From: Erythrophleum ivorense
Taxonomy: Eukaryota > Streptophyta > Magnoliopsida > Fabales > Fabaceae
Reading direction: 5' to 3'
Length of the DNA stretch: 64,000 nucleotides
Assembly (NCBI GenBank): GCA_026724425.1
Contig: JAIUCV010000394.1
Location: forward strand, 248,001-312,000
Shown: piece after piece, positions 35,049 to 46,378 of the stretch
How positions within the stretch are numbered: position 1 is the stretch's first letter
Layout of the letters: every line of letters starts with the position of its first letter
Position numbers and translations under genes: made by a program
Notes under the pieces: generated by a model
What the model saw: the letters and a program-made list of their open reading frames with translations, nothing else
The model's database searches: none
Told to the model about the DNA's origin: nothing

Positions 35049-35496
35049 GTATCGTATATATTTATATATATATATGTCACTAACCTCCACAGGTTTGATT
35101 AAGCATGTAGTATGTCTTAAATATTTTATCTTCGGGAATGCGTTTTATGCATCTCATGAGGATACGTTGTGCATGATGTGTAAGCTCCTTCTATATTTTA
35201 AAAACCTCAAAGTTCGTTCAATACACTGAAGAGGGAGATGGCTCCACGCCACGCATTCTTATAGATATGAAGTCCACGTGTGGCACTATGGTTGGCGAAT
35301 ATCTAGTAGATGAAAGTTATCCCCAAATCAACTATTTAACAAATCTAAACAGAACATTTTTTTTTTTTTGTATGAATCTAAACAGAACATTGAAAGCAAT
35401 GTAACACCAAAGTATTGATTAAGTATCTAACTAAAGGTATATTTAAAAATCATCTATATAAATGTAAGAAAATTGTCAAATTACTTTTTTCTATCC

Positions 35497-35527
<31 letters not shown>

Positions 35528-35970
35528 TAGTTAACTATCTTCTCCATTTATAAAAGAAAAGAAATATTATAAAATAATAAATTTGTCTAGTATTTGTATA
35601 CAACTGTAAGTAAATCTCTTTTACTGTGGTTCATCTTTCTTTATTAAAGTTTATTTTCATTTTCGTCATTATTTTTCTATAATTATATATTTGTCATAAA
35701 AAAACTTACCAAAATATATATACCTCATAATGTCAACAGCAATAAATGTGTTCTTACAATTGTACTCTTTTTAAAGTTATTTCCATTAGAGAGTAAATAA
35801 AGCCAACAAGATCGAGATAGCTTAACCAGCTGAAATTTATTTTTAAACGACAGTGGGACCCAACGATAATTAATCAATCATACTTCCAATGATTGAGACC
35901 GACGTGCTTCACATTCATTGACTTCCCTCCTTAGCATTATTTCTCCACTTTCTCATCCAATCTCATCACC
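35049..35970. promoter_or_regulatory. Upstream region of AGM2
   Basis: AT-rich sequence between the gypsy LTR and the AGM2 start codon, with a TA microsatellite at 35498-35523. The last 100 bases are pyrimidine-rich and probably transcribed leader. No gene is seen. Confidence 0.4.
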
Positions 35971-36912
35971 ATGTATAACTCAAGTCATCACCCTCTCTCG
36001 CCAAACCAAAGAAAGCACCCAAAACAACAAACAAACATGACGCAAGACAAGTCGAAAGGTGCAAAGCTCACGCTTCTAGAGCGGCCATGGTTCCTCGTGG
36101 TTGCTCTAGCCGGTCTTTTATGCGGCGCAATGCTCATCACGAGTTTCATCCGAGCTGCGGACAACACTTTATCACTATGTTCCACGGCTAAGACCACGGC
36201 CGTGTCCATAGCCGAATACTCATCCACACCGATCCAACTCCAATCCATTGTCCACTATGCAACCTCACGCACCGTCCCACAACAATCCTTCGAGGAGATC
36301 TCAATCTCCTTAGAGGTCCTTAAAGACCGTATCCCTTGTAATTTTCTTGTCTTTGGCCTCGGCCGCGACTCCCTCATGTGGGCCTCCCTCAATCCAGGTG
36401 GCACCACTGTGTTCCTGGAGGAGGATCCCGAGTGGATCGCGGCCGTCCTCAAAGACGCACCGTCTCTAAGGGCCCACCATGTCAAATACCGGACCCAACT
36501 TTCTCAGGCAAACCGCCTCATCTCGAGTTACCGGTCCGAACCGAAGTGTTTACCGGCCAACGCTTTCCCGATCCGTTACAACGAAAAATGTCCTTTGGCG
36601 TTGACTTCACTTCCTGATGAGTTTTATGATACCGAGTGGGATCTGATCATGGTGGACGCACCAAAAGGGTACTTCCCGACCGCGCCAGGGAGGATGGCGG
36701 CGATATTCTCAGCAGCCGTCATGGCACGTAACCGGAAAGGTGATGGCACGACGCACGTTTTCCTTCATGACGTTGACCGGCCAGTAGAGAAGGCTTACGC
36801 CAACGAGTTTCTTTGCGAGAAGTACAGAGTCAAATCCGCTGGTAGGCTCTGGCACTTTGAGATACCCAATGCCGCTAACATGAGCGACCAGCCAAGGGAC
36901 CGGTTTTGCTAG
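35971..36912 (+). CDS. AGM2: DUF579 glucuronic-acid 4-O-methyltransferase, AGM2-like
   Basis: The protein belongs to the plant DUF579 family of Golgi S-adenosylmethionine-dependent enzymes. The AGM branch (AT1G27930, AT1G67330) methylates glucuronic acid on arabinogalactan glycans. The 313-residue single-exon frame has a short cytosolic amino end, one membrane anchor (about residues 40-61, FLVVALAGLLCGAMLITSFI) and a lumenal domain with the family blocks PCNFLVFGLGRDSLMWASLN, GGTTVFLEEDPEW, EWDLIMVDAPKGYFP and THVFLHDVDRPVEKAYANEF, ending WHFEIPNAAN...DRFC. I keep the first ATG; the second (36037, MTQDKSKGAKLTL) matches the usual family length better and may be the true start. The gene looks intact and closes the collinear block of primase, zinc-finger and AGM2 genes. 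Confidence 0.93.
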   Translation: MYNSSHHPLSPNQRKHPKQQTNMTQDKSKGAKLTLLERPWFLVVALAGLLCGAMLITSFIRAADNTLSLCSTAKTTAVSIAEYSSTPIQLQSIVHYATSRTVPQQSFEEISISLEVLKDRIPCNFLVFGLGRDSLMWASLNPGGTTVFLEEDPEWIAAVLKDAPSLRAHHVKYRTQLSQANRLISSYRSEPKCLPANAFPIRYNEKCPLALTSLPDEFYDTEWDLIMVDAPKGYFPTAPGRMAAIFSAAVMARNRKGDGTTHVFLHDVDRPVEKAYANEFLCEKYRVKSAGRLWHFEIPNAANMSDQPRDRFC

Positions 36913-38049
36913 ACTGCGCGGATATTCGATTATTCGTTCTTTGAAATTAAACAGCGCATAGTTTCTTCTGAGCTTAAAATCGTTTAAAAACATTACTATA
37001 TATCGAGAGGCTTCTCATTAGAATAAATTATGTATTTTATCATTATTGACTCTTTGTTTCATATGGTTTTATGAGGCGTAGTTTCTGCATTTGGCTATTT
37101 AAAACATAGAAGTTTACCAAAATTGATCATCAAAAGAGTCCAAACTGAAATTCAATTATGTATTTTACCTACAAAAGGATAGACATAAGTAATTCTCTAC
37201 TTATATAAAAGATTATGAAAAAGTATTTCACTTCATTCTTTTGCTGATGAATTTCATTCTGTTTTGAACAATCCCAACCCTAAAATAGCTTGACAAAGAA
37301 GCTAGCTCTTGGGATTCGTACATGGAGGTCTTGAATTGATGTCGAGACTTCTCTGCATTAATGTTTTGCATCTTCATACCCACAATGTTGGTTTGAGTTT
37401 TTATCATGGTAAAAGTTTGGATAAAATACATATTTCCAGTACCTCTCTGCAAACCATTTAATGTGAAAGGTTTATGGGAGAGCACTTCCAACTTTATGTA
37501 AGTTTGAGGAAGGGTCAACAAAAAAGTTTGACTTGGAACTGGTGCTTATGGAACGAGATATCATATTGCTACAGTGAAGCAAAATCTACTCCAAACTCAA
37601 CAAATGGTGAAAAAAACTACCAATAAATAATGAATAGATTTGGAATTCATAGTAATGTATATTTTCAAACTACAATCTTATCGATAAAAGTAAAAGTCTA
37701 TTGTTTCTCATATATTGGGTGCTATATATTTATTACCGCATATCCTTTGAAACTCTCTCCATAATCAAAAATTCATACGATGTCTGTCTTTCACAATTGA
37801 AACATGTGCTTTTAATCATTGGTAGTGTGGAAGGGATGTTTAACTAAAATTATGGATATTTGTCAGCGATCTGGAACAACTATAATGATCTGGAGTTTGT
37901 ATTTTTAGTCAACGAGTACCTTAGTATTTTGAAGTTTTTGTTTTACGTAAATTCTGTAGTTTACTTAGAAGTTTTGATTCTTTGATTATAAGTTTTAGTT
38001 ATTCTAGCATCTTACAATAATTATAGATAACAAATTTACTGTATAGGTA
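36913..38049. other. Gene-free stretch downstream of AGM2
   Basis: AT-rich sequence with the AGM2 3' UTR at the start. The frames present are short and show no recognisable domain. Confidence 0.45.
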
Positions 38050-38289
38050 AAAGAAAAAGGGAAAATTGGCAATTTACCCCAAAAAAAAACTCTTCTTGTC
38101 CCTTTACCCCTTTTTTGACTTTTGCTATTTTGTGCCAACATTGCCCTTCAATATAGTTAATAACTCATACAAACTTCTTTTGAAAGTGAACAAAATTTCT
38201 AAAATTCTTAAAAATAATGTTAAAACTGTGTAGAATGTTTGAGATTTTTTAGATTTTTTTTTCATATTTATAAAATTAATTAAATGTTG

Positions 38290-38660
38290 AGTCTACGAAC
38301 TTCGATTTTCAAAGTATAATACGTTTTCTACTGTTTACGTAGACGTCTAGCGAGCGTAGAAGATTCTACAAGTTGTTTATACTTCTACCGTTTCGTAGAA
38401 TTTGCTCCAAACATATTCTACGTAATACACTATCTTCTGCTAATTGTAGATTTCAAGTTCTACGGTAAACACAGACATCTACCGGTCGTAGAGTCTGTGT
38501 TCTACGTATTACATTATATTCTACCATTCGCAGAATTTGTGTTCTACAAAAAACATATTGGCTACAATTTCGTAGAATGCATATTTTCGTTACATGTTCT
38601 ACCAAAATAACTAACATCTACCATTCGTAGAATTCGTCTTCTACGAGAATCCAGAAAATA
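38290..38660. repeat. Cluster of CGTAGAA / TTCTACG motifs inside the left end of the MULE
   Basis: Within about 370 bp the heptamers CGTAGAA and TTCTACG (and one-base variants, such as TTCTACC and TCTACCATTCGTAGAA) occur many times on both strands. They are often paired as short palindromic units. The array is limited to the left side of the element. Confidence 0.75.
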
Positions 38661-39736
38661 TTGCAACTGAATATTTTTCAAATCTTTACTTATTTTTTTC
38701 TCTCAAGGCACGAAAATATTCTTCCACAACGCCTCTCTGTCGATTTTCAGCCACCTCATCTTCCTCTTTGATACCCTAACTCTCTTTTTCTTCTGCTAAA
38801 ATAATATGTTGCATATCTATGTAGCTTGTGGTTCATGGAAAAGGTGTGCAACCAATGGGTGGAATTTACGGTTGTGCTATATTTTACATTGGCCCAATTT
38901 GGGACTAGAAAAATTTATTTAAAAAAAACAGTAATTGAATAGTATACTTTTATTATCGAAGAACTACAATCAAATACGGGACGAGGAAAAATATGAAATG
39001 TTAAAAAATATTTCTCAAACAAATGTCACAAGTGTCAAACCTAATTACATGACAATAAATGTGCTAGCTTCTTCTGTTGAAGATGTGCGAATAGGAATAC
39101 TAACCATACCATCAAGAGGTTCATAATATTGTCTGATTTCTTTCATGGAAGAAGAGCCAGTCGTAAAACATATATATATATAGCTAGCTTAATACTTGCT
39201 TATGCCACTTCAAACTAATGGAGGAAAATACGTGTTAAAAACTACAAACTAATGGAGGAAAATAACTTGTAGCAGACAAATAAGAAAATTTTAGGAATAA
39301 AAAAGACAGCTCAATAGTTACAGTTTGTTTTTAAGAAGACGTAAACAAAAATGAAACATGCTTTACGGTAGATAATAATCGGAGTAAACATGTAATCATC
39401 AAGGTCATCAGTGAAAGCAATGTAATTTGTTATGCTACATAAATTTTGAAGTTTCACCAAGAAGGTGACAGCTAAGAAATTTTGAGTCAATTTGCGCCGC
39501 CCAGGTTATAAGACGATATATATTAACTAAGAAACTTGTGTATATCATTCAAAATCTGCTCAAAATCAATTGGTAAAATCCATAATGAGATGTGGACCAA
39601 ATAAGAAAAACCTAAGCTATCAAAAGACAAAGCAAGAAAATTTGGGTGACGCATGGTTAGAACATAAACTGGGATAATCCTTAAACCCGATTCTAGACCG
39701 ACCCTTAAACCAATGCAATGAGACAGAAGGAAGAGG

Positions 39737-40698
39737 TCAAAGGAAAATGCTACTGGCGGAGCTATCATCATGGACACGCCAAATCGTCTCACCAAGAAGA
39801 TTAGCCACCGACAAAATCGTCAACTGCGGGAAGTAATTCTTCTCTGCTACTGGTAATGTGTTTGTCACTGTCACTTCTTGAAGCAAACCTCCTGATAATC
39901 GCTCTATCGCAGGAGGACTTCCATCGATTCATTAGAAACATACCCAAAAAAAAAAAAAAAGATGCTTTAGAAAGTAACTGATTTTGAGACTTTCCAAGAA
40001 CAAAAAAAACGGTAAATAGTTAGTTACCTGAAAACAGCGTGAGTGCAGCACGCATAGACCTCCCGAGCACCCTCCTGGTGTAACAAAGCTGCTCCTTTTA
40101 CAATGGTTCCTGAGAAAGAAAAAACAGAACAAGAATGGTTCAAAGAGGAGAAAACTGGAAGCTTGGTTTGTCGGTAGCATGAATCTTGAAACTCTTATAA
40201 GATTTTAGCCACAACTCCATGCTGTTTTACTAACCAGCAGTATCAATCATATCATCAACCATTACTGCAACCTTCCCTCTTACATCACCGATTAGGTTCA
40301 TGACCTGAAAAGGAAAAGTACATAACGCATGTGAACTTGAGGGGGAAGCAACAGGGTGTTGTTGAGCAAACTCTGACTTTGAAAGTAAATTACCTCAGCA
40401 ACATTGTGCCCATGACGCCTTTTATCGACAATGGCAAGTGGCGCATCTGATAACTTCTTGGCAAAAGCGCGTGCCCTGGCTACTCCACCAACATCAGGAG
40501 AAACCACAACCAAATCCTCTGAGGAAATTGACTTGCTAGCAAGATAATCAAGTATCACCGGCTGTGAAAGTTAAAAAGGTATTATGAATTTGAAGTTCAT
40601 ACAAAAGAGGAGAGGCCGTATGACCTATCACGAAGGTGGCTTTATAGGTGTACCTGGCAGTAAACATGGTCGACTGGAATGTCAAAGTAACCCATTGA
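39737..40698 (-). pseudogene. Captured 3' half of a ribose-phosphate pyrophosphokinase gene (PRS1/PRS2-like)
   Basis: PRS enzymes make phosphoribosyl pyrophosphate from ribose 5-phosphate and ATP for nucleotide, His and Trp synthesis. Five exons with GT-AG introns remain: 40698-40654, 40561-40394, 40304-40235, 40109-40028 and 39917-39737 (546 nt, 182 codons, no stop until the TGA at 39739-39737). They encode SMGYFDIPVDHVYC, VVSPDVGGVARARAFAKKL, the PRPP-binding loop VDDMIDTAGTIV, EVYACCTHAVF and a carboxy end ETIWRVHDDS...SSIFL. The amino-terminal half with the ATP-binding loop is absent; upstream of the first exon I find no more PRS sequence. The frame is clean, so capture may be recent or selection relaxed only lately. 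It cannot encode a complete enzyme. Confidence 0.88.
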
Positions 40699-40939
40699 CT
40701 GTCCATGACAATGTACACGAGAAACTTGGACGTGTATAAGGTAAACCATATGGCAAGAACATCAATGCAAACTAAGCTAATGAAATCAATGAAAATTTCT
40801 CGATAAGTAACAAAATAGGCAGATGATACGCAGATGCAACAAATGAATATCATAGAACACAAACAAGTAGAAAACAAAGATATCATCAGCAGGAGATCAT
40901 ATGCAAGGACAATCACAGAGTTTATAAACAAAAAACCAT

Positions 40940-41640
40940 GCTAAGAAAACAAAACAACCACATATCATGTGAATCTCTAGTAGGAAAACAAGTATCAGCT
41001 CCAAATGATTCTAAAAGTTGCAGTAAACATTACAAAAAAGGATTCATCAAAAACCATTTACAAACTTTCCAAACACAAATTTCTAATGTATCGAGAATTG
41101 TTTCCCCACAAAATGGACATGCAAAACCAAAACAAAATAGAAACCCACATCACAAGTTCGAAACCATGTCAAATCCTAGCAAAACCCAAATCAATTTTCC
41201 AAACCCCAAATCAATTTTGGCGCTAAACCCTAAATCCCCAATTGCATGTCCCATAATCTTCAATTGGAAACCCTATCTCCAAAATCTCTTAGGGAAAAGT
41301 CAATTAATCAACGAAAATTGGCATACTAACCTTATCGGCGGATAAGAAAGCCGATGAGAAAGAGGCCGACCGAACACGGCAGATGATGACGAGGAGAACG
41401 GAGAGCAGACGAGATGACGAGGAGATGATAGCAGATTAGCAAGGGCGGACGAGGTCAGAGATTTCCGGCGCCGTCGAATGTGAAGGAGCGAAGATGTCGA
41501 GAGAGATGTCGAAGGAGAGAAGAAAAGTGAAGCAGAGAAGATGTCGAGGGAGAGAAGAAAAAAAAGAATGAAACGAAAAAGAAGATGAGGGGAAGAGAAA
41601 ATAAAACTTTAATCTTTTCTTTTTTCTATTTTAATCAAGA
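40940..41640. other. Right interior of the MULE, no recognised gene
   Basis: 40940-41340 is AC-rich with an open plus-strand frame lacking any known domain. 41341-41600 is GA-rich (GATGACGAGGAGA type), like a 5' leader of a minus-strand gene; it may be the promoter or first exon of another captured gene placed upstream of the PRS exons. Confidence 0.4.
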
Positions 41641-41795
41641 TTTTAATTAAAAACTATATCTAATCAATTTGAAGGTTAAATTTGGATTAATTGTAAAAAA
41701 AAAGGGTATGAGGACAAAGTGAGTTTGTGAAAGTGTATGTGGACAAGAAGAGCTTTTTTTTGGGGTAAATTGCCAATTTTCCCAAAGAAAAAGAA

Positions 41796-42052
41796 GAGGT
41801 TTTGATTGAATCTCAGTTTTGAGAAAAGCATGAAATAGACTTTTATGTATTGTAAAAAGTATTGTTTGCGACGGGAAGAAAAGTGAAGACGGTTGATAAT
41901 AGTGATAATTATTGATTATATAAGAGGTTTCAGGTTTTGATTGAATCTCAGTTTTGAAAAAAAAAAACATATCTCTTGAAATGTATTTTTTATGTATGGT
42001 TTGTGATGGAGAAGAGGAAGAGAGGTGAAGAGGGTTGATAATAGCGACAATG
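41796..42052. repeat. Tandem duplication, about 130-bp unit, two copies
   Basis: TTTTGATTGAATCTCAGTTT starts units at about 41800 and 41934; both continue to GAAGTGAAGA(C/G)GGTTGATAATAG. The first unit abuts the MULE target duplication. A third partial copy (GAAGAGGAAGAGAAGTGAAG and GGATTGATAATAGTGATAAT) lies at 60597-60660, on the far side of the TOP2 pseudogene. Confidence 0.75.
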
Positions 42053-42158
42053 GAGCTTTTAACGGTATACATGTGTCAAAGCACGAAATACTAGAGACTT
42101 TTTAGTTGGGATATGTAATTCAAATTATATGTGGGTTCGAGAAGAAACCGTTTGGTAA

Positions 42159-42453
42159 ATTTAGGAAGGCTCTCATCAGCGTGTCAATTTCGTGCGGTTT
42201 ATCAATTACAATATAAATCCACTTAACGCTATATGCTATTTGACTTTTGAGAATCATATCTAATGTTGTGACACAGATGTCAAAGTCTTTATCAACTATC
42301 AGCTCAGCAGATATCTCATAATCTCATTTGACATCTGTGTCACAACATTATATATGGTCCTCAAAAGCCAAATAGCATATAGCGTTAAGTGGATTTATAT
42401 TGTAATTGATAAACCGCATGAAACTGAAGATGATGATGGGAGCCTTCCTAAAC
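42159..42453. repeat. Long inverted duplication (hairpin) at the broken edge of the TOP2 pseudogene
   Basis: Arm 1 (42193-42284) and arm 2 (42327-42418) are inverse copies with four mismatches in 92 positions, separated by a 42-base loop. Weaker pairing extends outward to 42159 and 42453 (for example AAGGCTCTCATCAG against GATGGGAGCCTTCC). The outer part of arm 2 enters the first TOP2-like exon, so arm 1 is an inverted copy that includes TOP2-derived sequence. A transcript would fold into a stem of roughly 125 bp. Confidence 0.85.
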
Positions 42454-44821
42454 TCATGAGAACTGTGCAAACCAATTTCCGGCTTCTTATAATGTCCTCG
42501 AGGTGTATGCTTATTTTGACTGAAGGAGACTCAGCAAAATCTCTTGCGGTAAGTCCACCCTTGATTTTAATTTTGTCGGCTACCTCTCTAGTTTTACCTT
42601 AAGAACCTACTACCCTAATTTTCATCAGGTGGCGGGTCTCTCTGAGATGGGTCGTTATTTTTACGGTGTGTACCCCCTGAGTGGAAAGTTTATAAATGTT
42701 AGGGGAGACCTTAATAAACAGATTGTTAACAACAAGGAAATTAAGGATTTGAAGAAGATTCTTGGTTTAAAGTACAAAACAGTGTACGCGAACGGGAAAT
42801 ATATGGTCGCGTTATGCTGATGATGGATATGGTAAATTCTTTCTTTTACATTTTTCTACATATGCATTGCTTTCTTCCACATGTTTCTAATGAATTGTTC
42901 AGGATCACGATGGCTCTCATATTAAAGGGCTCTTGATTAATATCTTCAACCAATTCTTGCCAGATTTACTCAAACTTGTACCATCTTTCATAGTTGAATT
43001 GACAACACCAATTGTTACGGTAATAACGTTCACCCTTACATATAATGTCTTATATTTCTCTTGATAATTGATAAAACATAATCTGAGCAGTTCATCTCTA
43101 TTACCCTGGCTATATAGGTTTCAGGTATTGGTCAGAGCATCGATAATCGTAATGAATTCTTCACAATGGAGAATTACAATGATTGAAAGTCAGCAAACCA
43201 CACTGGTGGTCAACTCAAGTTCAGGTTTTATAAGGTTTGTTTTCTGTCTTAATTTTAAAATAGCACTCTTGGAAAGTGTTAATGTAACTAACCTCTTGTG
43301 TCTTTATAGGGATTAGGTTCAAGTTCTGAAGAAGAGGCAAGACATTATTTCCGAAATCTCAAGAGATATACAAAGAGTTTTGTTTGGAACGAAGAAGCCG
43401 ATCTTAAGTACGCCTTTGATAAATCATACGTCAAAGCCCGAAGAAGTTTGATAAAAAATGCTAAGGTATGTAACTTTCTCATTGCAAGATCTTCTTCGTT
43501 CTTGTAATTTTAAATTGTAAGATTTTTATCATTTGCCGCCATTGCCTAAATCTTGTAGTGTAAATTTCTCAATGCATGATCTTTTTCCTCGTAATTGGTC
43601 ATTTGACGTTACAACTATAACATACGAGGACTTACTGAAGCGATATGTTATGTTGTTCTTCATGGAGAACAATATCAGATCGATCCCGGAGCTAATTGAC
43701 GGTTTAAAACCAGTACAACGAAAAGTGTTGTACTGTGCGATTATGAGGCATCTCAATGGCGATGGGATAATGAGGGTGGACAACTTATGTGGTTATATAT
43801 TAGAGCACTCATCCTATTATCTCATCCTATTATCATGGCGAGAAGAGTCTTGGCGATAGTATCATCCGTATGGCTCAGAATTTTGTTGGAAAGAACAACA
43901 TTAACCTCCTTATACCAGTTGGTCAATTTGGGACGAGAATTTCGGTAAGTATAATTTTCTAAGTAAAAATTTTTCTATTTATGTTATATTTATGTTTGTG
44001 TCAATTAGCCCTGTCAAACGGGGCGGGACCAAGATATTGTATATGACTCAAATTGACTGGCCTAGTGTCCATGACTGTTTTGATAGGGTGGAAAAGATGC
44101 TTCTGAGCCAAGATACTTATCCACGGAACTGAACAAAATAACAATGTTCATGTTTCGTCAGGAGGATTGTTGCTTCATTATTAAATACAATAATGAAGAG
44201 GGGAAGGATATAGACCCAGTTCGGTAAGTCTTTACTTTCTTGGTACATTTGTTTTTTTTTTTCCTTAAAACTAGTTTGCTTATGTTAATGATGGTTGTTA
44301 GGTACATGCCTATCATCCCATTCATACTTGTCAATGGGTTCAACGGCATTGGGACTGGCTGGAAGTCTAGCAAACCTTGCTACAATCCATTGACTATTCT
44401 CGAGAAGCTAATCAATTTAATTGAAGGTGGAAACAAAGATATGGAGCCTATGGTACCATGGTACCGAGGTTTCAAAGGACTGATCAAGCCAGTTGCTGAC
44501 AAGCTTGAATACACAAGCGTTGGTTTAGTGGAGGTCATTGGTCCAGAAACTTTGCAGATAAAAGAGCTTCCTGTGGGAACATGGATTGGAGATTACAAGG
44601 AGATGTTGACTCCAAATGTTTCTCATTCTAAGAGCATCACCATCGGTGTTTATAGCATGGTTTTAAAGAAGTTTTTAACAATTAATTGGATATAAGAAAA
44701 GATAAAAAAAAATCATTTTCTGAAACCAGGTTTTTAGCAAGATATTTTTGGAAGAGTTTTAAACCCACCACGCGTCATTTGTGTCTTCCTTTTTTCATTT
44801 AAGAAAAAAAAAAAATCTTAT

Positions 44822-44897
44822 CTTCTCTTTCTTTCTTTCTCTCTTTCTCTCTTTCTCTCTTTCTCTCTTTCTCTCTTTCTCTCTTTCTCTCTTTCTC
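44822..44897. repeat. Pyrimidine microsatellite (CTTTCTCT)n
   Basis: About nine copies of TTTCTCTC lie in the leader of the Harbinger Myb-like gene. Confidence 0.92.
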
Positions 44898-46378
44898 GTT
44901 CTTTCCGTCGATTCATCGCCTTCCTTCCGCGATCAGGCTCCATCCGAGAAGTGATCGGAAAAGATGAATCGACAGACTGAGCAAGGCGTCGTTTGTTCTG
45001 CGTTTGTGGCTCTCACTGGACGCCGATCGGAAAGGTAAATCTCTTCTCTCTTCTCTTATCGATGGTTTTTGTTTTGCATGTATGTGATTTCATTTTGGAC
45101 TATCTGTGATTTTGACTTGAAAATATATGCAATTGGTTGTGTTTTGTCCCCTTTGGAGCTTGAAAATATAGCTGTTGTTTGTGTTTGGTTGAGATTGTTT
45201 GATCCAAATGATTTGTGTTTTAATTTCTATGCGTTCGGTTGAGATTTGCTTGGGTGTATGTGTTTTCCATATGGGAAGATGCAGAGACTGAGAACGAGCT
45301 TAATTATTCATGATTTCCGAAAGTGTCTTGTTTCTGTAAAATGGTTTCCGAAGTGTTCTATATTTCTCTTGCTTGTGTGCAAGTTTAGGATGTTTGTCTA
45401 CTTTGATTTATGTGAGTAACTGATGTGTGATCTTTTGGCTTATCTCGGATACAATCTTTCAAATTGTTACATTGTTGAGGGTTATTATTTGCTGATAAAC
45501 CATGTGGCCTTTGCTTAAGTCTAGTCTAACTGGATTTATGTTTTTAGAACCAGGCGCATTAACATGTGAAATACAAAAGAAAAATATGAATTGGATAAGT
45601 TTGATTGATTGAAATTTTTGTTGATGTACGTTTAGCTTCATGACTCACGTTTCCATCTTCCTAGTTAAAAATATTTTGTCATCACGTTTCCATCTTTCTG
45701 TTTTCTTTTTGTTGATCTAATGGATTCCCTATTTTCTTTCTGTTGTTTATGAATGGCCTGCAAAGGCGTACTGGTGGTAGCATAAGTGGATTCGATTGAA
45801 CCGAAAAATGGAAGGCTAGACATTCAAAGAGCCATAGGTAATCTCTGTTCCTCTTTCTAGTGCTCTGTTTGAGTAGCTGATAGCTTATGTTTGTAGTGTT
45901 ATGTGAAATGATGGGTTTCTTTGTTGCCTTACCATTAAATGTGTGTTAGTTGTTAGGTGATTTATCACAAAAGAAATTTTTTGGTTAAAGTTAGTCAAAA
46001 TTGTTCAAGTTTCTGGTTATGCGAAATGATGGGTTTCATTACTTAGTGAGCGTTTCTTTGTCTCTAGAAAGTAAATTCCATCTATTGTATTGTTTGGTTT
46101 GGTTTGATAGCTAAGTTTAGGTTATTTTCTTTTGCTTTTGCATTAAATGTATTGATGTCTTTAGATTGATGTCCTCTTTGGTTTGGTTTTATTGATGTTC
46201 CCTTTGGTAGATAACTAGTTGGGTAGGTTAGTTTAATGTGATTTGATTAGTGTGGTTGAAAGTAAATCTTTAATGGGACAAGATTAACGTGGTTGTAGAG
46301 CATTAATGAGTTGTGTAATGATGTGTTTGTTGTGTTACCATTGATTGCTTTCTTTTTATTCTCTTTATAATCAACAAG

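Larger units (their letters stand above)
38059..41783. mobile_element. Pack-MULE (Mutator-like element) carrying a PRS gene fragment, 3725 bp
   Basis: The left end GGGAAAATTGGCAATTTACC and the right end are inverse copies over about 43 bp with one mismatch, reaching to CTCTTCTTGTCC. A perfect 9-bp target duplication AAAGAAAAA flanks the element (38050-38058 and 41784-41792); 9 bp is the hallmark of Mutator-like elements. No transposase is visible. The interior carries exons of a host PRPP synthetase gene, so it fits the Pack-MULE definition. Confidence 0.9.

Noticed and set aside
40938..41345. 135-codon plus-strand frame in the MULE
   Set aside because: It is Asn/Lys/Pro-rich low-complexity sequence, lies opposite the captured gene orientation and shows no domain.
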